A stretch of DNA of 64,000 nucleotides, from positions 62,001-126,000 of the forward strand of contig UEIF01000035.1 in NCBI GenBank assembly GCA_900468805.1, in the 5' to 3' direction. Shown one piece after another: positions 60,284 through 64,000 of the stretch (position 1 is its first letter; each line of letters begins with the position of its first letter). Both the position numbers and the translations under genes were made by a program. The DNA comes from Hyphomicrobiales bacterium. Its GTDB lineage: Bacteria; Pseudomonadota; Alphaproteobacteria; Rhizobiales; Rhizobiaceae. The notes beneath the pieces were generated by a model. It saw only the letters and a list, made by a program, of their open reading frames with translations, searched no databases and was not told the origin of the DNA.

Positions 60284-62251
60284 TCAGAATTCTTCCCAGT
60301 TGTCCCCGGCGGGAGAGGAGGCGAGTGTCCTGGCGGCTGCGCCGCCCGTGAATGCGCCCGCAACCTTGCCCATAAGGCGTCGTGCGGGTGAAGACTTCGG
60401 ATGCGAGGCTGCGGAGGCTTCTCGCGGCGTTTGACGGGCGCTCATGCCCTCGCCGATATTGAACTGCCGTACCAGCTGCGTCAGGTTTTCCGCATCGGTT
60501 GCAAGAGTGTGGCTGGCGGCGTTCGTTTCTTCCACCATGGCCGCATTCTTCTGCGTCACCTGATCCATCTGGCTGATGGCTGTATTGATCTCATTCAGTC
60601 CAACCGATTGTTCGCGCGCAGAGGTTACGATTGATTTAACATGACCGTCGATGCGCAAAACATCTTCGCCGATCTGGCGCAAAGCCTCGCCGGCGGCCGT
60701 CACCAGTTCGCCGCCGATTTTGACTTCGGCGCCGGATTTTCCGATCAAGGTCTTGATATCCTTGGCTGCTCCCGCCGCGCGGCCGGCCAGTTCGCGGACT
60801 TCCTGGGCGACGACCGCAAAGCCCTTGCCGGCTTCGCCCGCACGCGCCGCTTCGACGCCCGCGTTGAGTGCCAACAGGTTCGTCTGGAAAGCAATCTCGT
60901 CGATGACGTTGATGATGGTGCCGATCTCGCGGGAGGCGCCTTCGATTCGCTCCATCGCCGCCATTGCATCACCGACGATGGCGTCGGATTTCTCGGTATT
61001 CTGGCGAGTATGAGCGACCATGTTGCCGACTTCCTCGGCGCGGCTGGTGGCGTTGCGGACGGTGGCTGTGATCTCGTCCAGAGCTGCTGACGTCTCTTCC
61101 AATGAGGCTGCCTGCTGCTCGGTGCGCTTGGCAAGATCGTCTGCGGCGGCGCTCATCTGGCGGCTGTTGGCCTGGATGGACGTGCTGTTCAAGGCAATAT
61201 CGCCCATCGCCTGACGCAGGCGCAAGGCGGTCTGGTTGAAGTCCTGACGCAGCCTTTCCAGCTCGTCGCGGAAGGGCTGGTCGATGCTCGCGGTCAAATC
61301 GCCCTTGGCAAGGCGGGTGAGGCCTTGAGCGAGCGCCATGACGGCGGCGCTCAGCGCCTCTGCATCGGCGAGCTTGGCAGATTCGCGCTCTCGGCGCTCG
61401 GCGTCGCTGCGCTGGCGGTCGGTCTCGGTACGAGCCTCCATATCAATCTTTTCGATGGCGGCAAGTCGGAAGCTTTCGGCGGCGCGGGCCATTTCGCCGA
61501 TCTCGTCGCCGCGTTCCTTGCCGGCAACATTGCTGCTCAAATCGCCGTTCATGATGCGCAGCATGCTTTCGCGCACGGCGGCGATGCCGCGGCGGATGGA
61601 GCCGCCGTGAATATATTGCAGCGCGGCCATGGTAAGGATGGCGATGACGCCAAGCATGATCTGGATGACCAGCGAGTTGTGGGAGGTCTCGTTGGCGCTT
61701 TCGATGTGTCTGCGGGCAAAGACGGTGCCGTCATCGGCGAATTTATCGAGGGTGGCGGTCAGTTTGTCGCCGGCAGCGTCGATGCGGTCGTCGATCTTAT
61801 CGAATTCGGCATCCGAGGCACCCTGTTCGACGAGCGCCGTGAGGTCCACCTGGATAGCCTGACGAAGCCCGGCTACATCGGAATCGTAGCTTTTCAGCAA
61901 GTCGCCGGCTTTCAGCTCCTCGGCGAGGGCGCCCATTTCCTTCGAACCGCTGGAGAGCGCTGCAAGCGAGTCGGCAACGAGCTTCAGACGGTCCGGCTGG
62001 ATGGTCTTGTCGTCCTTGTCGACGATCGTATCCATAGCGGCGAGTATCAGCGTCAAATTGGCGACGCGCATGTCGTTGATATGATCGACGCTCTGCTGGA
62101 TCTCATCGGCGCGGCCCAGGGCGATATCGACCTGTGTGTTTTCGTACCAGCCGATGCCGAGCATTGAGCCGAAGCCGATAAAGGCAGCGCCGCCGAGCAT
62201 CCATAGCCGCTGCCCGACCGAAAGGTTTCTGCGAACCGTCGAATTTGTCAT
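60284..62251 (-). CDS. Methyl-accepting chemotaxis protein with C-terminal CheR-tether-like pentapeptide
   Basis: A 655-residue receptor. It has TM1 (about 16-35), a helical periplasmic domain (36-192), TM2 (194-214), HAMP (about 215-285), an additional HAMP-like stretch, and the MCP signalling domain (about 370-600) with hairpin tip 'IIDEIAFQTNLLALNAGVEAARAGEAGKGFAVVAQEVRELA' (written here as the family tip, residues not all quoted in detail elsewhere). The protein ends in NWEEF, matching the xWxxF tether for CheR. The start at 62251 follows GGAGGGTGGC. The frame continues 20 codons upstream. The periplasmic ligand is unknown. Confidence 0.93.
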   Translation of the reverse strand: MTNSTVRRNLSVGQRLWMLGGAAFIGFGSMLGIGWYENTQVDIALGRADEIQQSVDHINDMRVANLTLILAAMDTIVDKDDKTIQPDRLKLVADSLAALSSGSKEMGALAEELKAGDLLKSYDSDVAGLRQAIQVDLTALVEQGASDAEFDKIDDRIDAAGDKLTATLDKFADDGTVFARRHIESANETSHNSLVIQIMLGVIAILTMAALQYIHGGSIRRGIAAVRESMLRIMNGDLSSNVAGKERGDEIGEMARAAESFRLAAIEKIDMEARTETDRQRSDAERRERESAKLADAEALSAAVMALAQGLTRLAKGDLTASIDQPFRDELERLRQDFNQTALRLRQAMGDIALNSTSIQANSRQMSAAADDLAKRTEQQAASLEETSAALDEITATVRNATSRAEEVGNMVAHTRQNTEKSDAIVGDAMAAMERIEGASREIGTIINVIDEIAFQTNLLALNAGVEAARAGEAGKGFAVVAQEVRELAGRAAGAAKDIKTLIGKSGAEVKIGGELVTAAGEALRQIGEDVLRIDGHVKSIVTSAREQSVGLNEINTAISQMDQVTQKNAAMVEETNAASHTLATDAENLTQLVRQFNIGEGMSARQTPREASAASHPKSSPARRLMGKVAGAFTGGAAARTLASSPAGDNWEEF

Positions 62252-62544
62252 AAAGCCACCCTCCGCCCCAGGCGGTTCCATTCCCTCGATTTTTATGCTG
62301 ATCCGGTTCATGCCCGGCCGACGTCATGTCAGAACAGCGCTGAAGCACTGTATGCATTACTAAATATAGATATCCGCGATTAAGCTTTTCCTAACGATGT
62401 TTTTCCTGCGTTGCTTCGGGGTGGTGGCCGCAAGCCGTTAGAAAGGCGCGATAATTTGTTTTGTACAAGTTTTTCTCAGGATGTTTGCCCGCATTTGGCA
62501 TTCATCAAGCTGGGGCAATTAATCACGGGTGAGAAAACGCATTC
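62252..62544. other. Intergenic region between mcp and SCO1 gene
   Basis: AT-rich in 62350-62400 and 62450-62480, where the mcp promoter (minus strand) is expected. No ORF with a ribosome binding site and no strong hairpin was seen. Confidence 0.5.
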
Positions 62545-62576
62545 TTGAATTGCGCGTCCGCGATCGCGACTATAAT
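62545..62576 (+). promoter_or_regulatory. Possible promoter of the SCO1 gene
   Basis: A perfect -10 TATAAT (62571-62576) with a -35-like TTGAAT (62545-62550). The 20-nt spacing is longer than ideal. It lies 47 nt before the start codon. Confidence 0.45.
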
Positions 62577-62622
62577 CACACGGGCGAGACGGGTGGGGCA
62601 CCCGCGCATCAAGGAACGTATC

Positions 62623-63225
62623 ATGAAGAATTTCCGTATCGCCGTCTGGATCGCAGTGCTCGCGCTTGCCGGTGTGCTCGGCTGGTTTACGCTGGACCAG
62701 AGCCGGACGCGGGAGGTGGTGGCCGAGGGGCCGTTCGGCGTGCCGTTCACGCTGGTATCGCAGAGCGGCCAGCCGATTACGGAGCAGGCCTTGCGTGGCA
62801 AGCCCACCGCCTTGTTCTTCGGCTTTACGCATTGCCCCGAGGTCTGCCCGACGACGCTCTTCGAGCTCAACGGCTGGATGGAAAAGGTCGATCCCTCGGG
62901 CAACAAGCTGCAGGCGTATTTCGTGACCGTCGATCCAGAGCGCGATACGCCTGACATCATGAACCAGTACGTCTCCAACGTTTCCAAGCGCATTACCGGC
63001 ATTTCCGGCGCGCCGGACAAGATCGCCGAGGTCATCAAGGGCTTCCGCGTCTATGCCAAGAAGGTGCCGGTCGACGAGAATAATCCTAACGGCGATTACA
63101 CGATGGACCATACGGCCTCGGTTTTCCTTCTCGATTCGTCCGGGCGCTTTGTGGGAACGATCTCCTATGGCGAAAACCCGGATACGGCGATAAAGAAGCT
63201 TGAGAATCTCGTCGCCAAGGGATGA
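62623..63225 (+). CDS. SCO1/SenC copper chaperone for cytochrome oxidase
   Basis: A 200-residue membrane-anchored thioredoxin-fold protein. One N-terminal transmembrane helix (about 5-23) is followed by the copper motif 'HCPEVCP' (Cys71, Cys75) and a distal His163 in 'MDHTASVFLL'. 'YFVTVDPERDTPDIMNQYV' is typical. It delivers copper to the CuA site of cytochrome c oxidase in the periplasm. The start at 62623 follows AAGGAACGTATC. Confidence 0.94.
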   Translation: MKNFRIAVWIAVLALAGVLGWFTLDQSRTREVVAEGPFGVPFTLVSQSGQPITEQALRGKPTALFFGFTHCPEVCPTTLFELNGWMEKVDPSGNKLQAYFVTVDPERDTPDIMNQYVSNVSKRITGISGAPDKIAEVIKGFRVYAKKVPVDENNPNGDYTMDHTASVFLLDSSGRFVGTISYGENPDTAIKKLENLVAKG

Positions 63226-63284
63226 CCGGTCGCTGAATATGTTGGAACCGGGAGCGGGCGGCGCAACCGGAAAGACCGCCTATC

Positions 63285-64000
63285 GTGAGTGAAATTCGCC
63301 TTTACGTATCGACGACCGAGAAGCAGGCCGAGGAAATCCTCGACCTTCTGGGCGAGGTCTTCGGCGAAGAAGATTTTGCCATCGGCACCACCGAGATCGA
63401 CGAAAAGAAAGATATCTGGGAAGCCTCTGTCTACATGATGGCGGAGGACGAGGCGGACGTGCGCTCTCGCGTCGAGGCGGCGCTGAGCCAAGCATTTCCC
63501 GATGCCGCGCTGTCGCGTGAGGTTATCCCTGATGTGGACTGGGTTTCAAAATCCCTGGAAGGGCTGAAGCCCGTCAGGGCAGGGCGCTTTCTCGTGCATG
63601 GCTCGCATGATCGCGACAAGCTCCGCACAGGCGATATTGCCATCGAGATCGATGCCGGCCAGGCTTTCGGCACCGGCCATCACGGCACGACGGCCGGCTG
63701 CCTGGAGGTGATCGACCGGGTGCTTCGGGCGCGCACGGTGCGCAATGCGCTGGATCTCGGTACCGGCAGTGGCGTGCTGGCGATTGCCGTGCGCAAGCTT
63801 CGCAACATTCCCGTTCTCGCGACCGATATCGACCCCATTGCCATTCGCGTCGCGGCCGAGAATGTCCGCCGCAACGGCATTGCCAGCGGCATCAGCACGG
63901 TGACCGCACCCGGCTTCCACTCGACCGCCTTTTCCGAGCACGGACCTTTCGACCTCATCATCGCCAATATTCTGGCGCGGCCGCTGATCAGGATGGCACC
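63285..64000 (+). CDS. prmA: Ribosomal protein L11 methyltransferase PrmA (3' end outside window)
   Basis: An open frame of 238 codons runs off the right edge. It starts with GTG at 63285 ('MSEIRLYVSTTEKQAEEILDLLGEVFGEEDFAIGTTEIDE'). It has an N-terminal substrate-recognition part, then the PrmA marker 'GQAFGTGHHGTTAGCLE', SAM motif I 'ALDLGTGSGVLAIAVRKL', 'ATDIDPIAIRVAAENVRRNG' and 'DLIIANILARPL' (NxxA/P-type motif). It trimethylates L11. The ribosome binding site is weak. It lies 59 nt after the SCO1 gene. Confidence 0.93.
   Translation, partial: MSEIRLYVSTTEKQAEEILDLLGEVFGEEDFAIGTTEIDEKKDIWEASVYMMAEDEADVRSRVEAALSQAFPDAALSREVIPDVDWVSKSLEGLKPVRAGRFLVHGSHDRDKLRTGDIAIEIDAGQAFGTGHHGTTAGCLEVIDRVLRARTVRNALDLGTGSGVLAIAVRKLRNIPVLATDIDPIAIRVAAENVRRNGIASGISTVTAPGFHSTAFSEHGPFDLIIANILARPLIRMA

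Noticed and set aside
1..64000. CRISPR arrays, insertion sequences, prophage or toxin-antitoxin modules
   Set aside because: No regularly spaced repeats, transposase or integrase motifs, or paired toxin-antitoxin ORFs were seen on either strand.

Overview
The window looks like a chromosomal segment of an alphaproteobacterium of the Rhizobiaceae, most likely Rhizobium itself. Evidence: about 60% G+C; a type-A RNase P RNA directly upstream of mraZ; a long-form FtsZ with a proline/glutamine-rich linker; a betaine-lipid gene pair btaA-btaB; an ArsR-methyltransferase fusion in front of metF; and two copies of an intergenic repeat I associate with Rhizobium. I saw no tRNA, CRISPR array, insertion sequence or prophage. 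The species cannot be fixed from sequence reading alone.

Layout. 1-13.2 kb: end of a LuxR-type regulator, an L,D-transpeptidase, small housekeeping genes, a leftward four-gene operon (alpha/beta hydrolase, EamA transporter, class III CoA-transferase, ThDP enzyme), RNase T2, the ABC-F protein EttA, and an ArsR-methyltransferase/metF operon with a striking dyad operator. 13.2-27.5 kb: a 25-codon membrane micro-ORF, transporters, several peptidoglycan-active enzymes (MltB-type and SLT-type transglycosylases, a GH25 lipoprotein, an AmpD-like amidase), btaAB behind a Pho-box-like site, PPi-dependent phosphofructokinase, and a TerB-DnaJ protein. 27.5-28.3 kb: rnpB and the mraZ control region.

28.3-54.9 kb is the division and cell wall (dcw) cluster: mraZ-rsmH-ftsL-ftsI-murE-murF-mraY-murD-ftsW-murG-murC-murB, then an interruption of about 3.7 kb (SDR epimerase, MFS transporter, aquaporin), then ddl-ftsQ-ftsA-ftsZ-lpxC-bamD-recN. 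Most dcw junctions overlap by 1-13 nt, so translation is tightly coupled. The products build lipid II (MurB to MurF, Ddl, MraY, MurG), polymerise and cross-link it at the septum (FtsW/FtsI), and assemble the divisome (FtsL/Q/A/Z). LpxC and BamD supply lipid A and outer-membrane protein assembly.

54.9-64 kb: a conserved hypothetical gene, ligA, a GNAT acetyltransferase, a possible second micro-ORF or small RNA, an epsilon-like exonuclease, a CreA-family protein, a cheW-mcp pair whose receptor ends in a CheR-tether-like pentapeptide, a SCO1 copper chaperone, and the 5' part of prmA, which runs off the window.

No wholly new system was found. The least explained items are the two micro-ORFs, the nested operator before the ArsR-methyltransferase gene, the four tandem MraZ-type boxes, and the uncharacterised four-gene operon at 3.6-8.5 kb.
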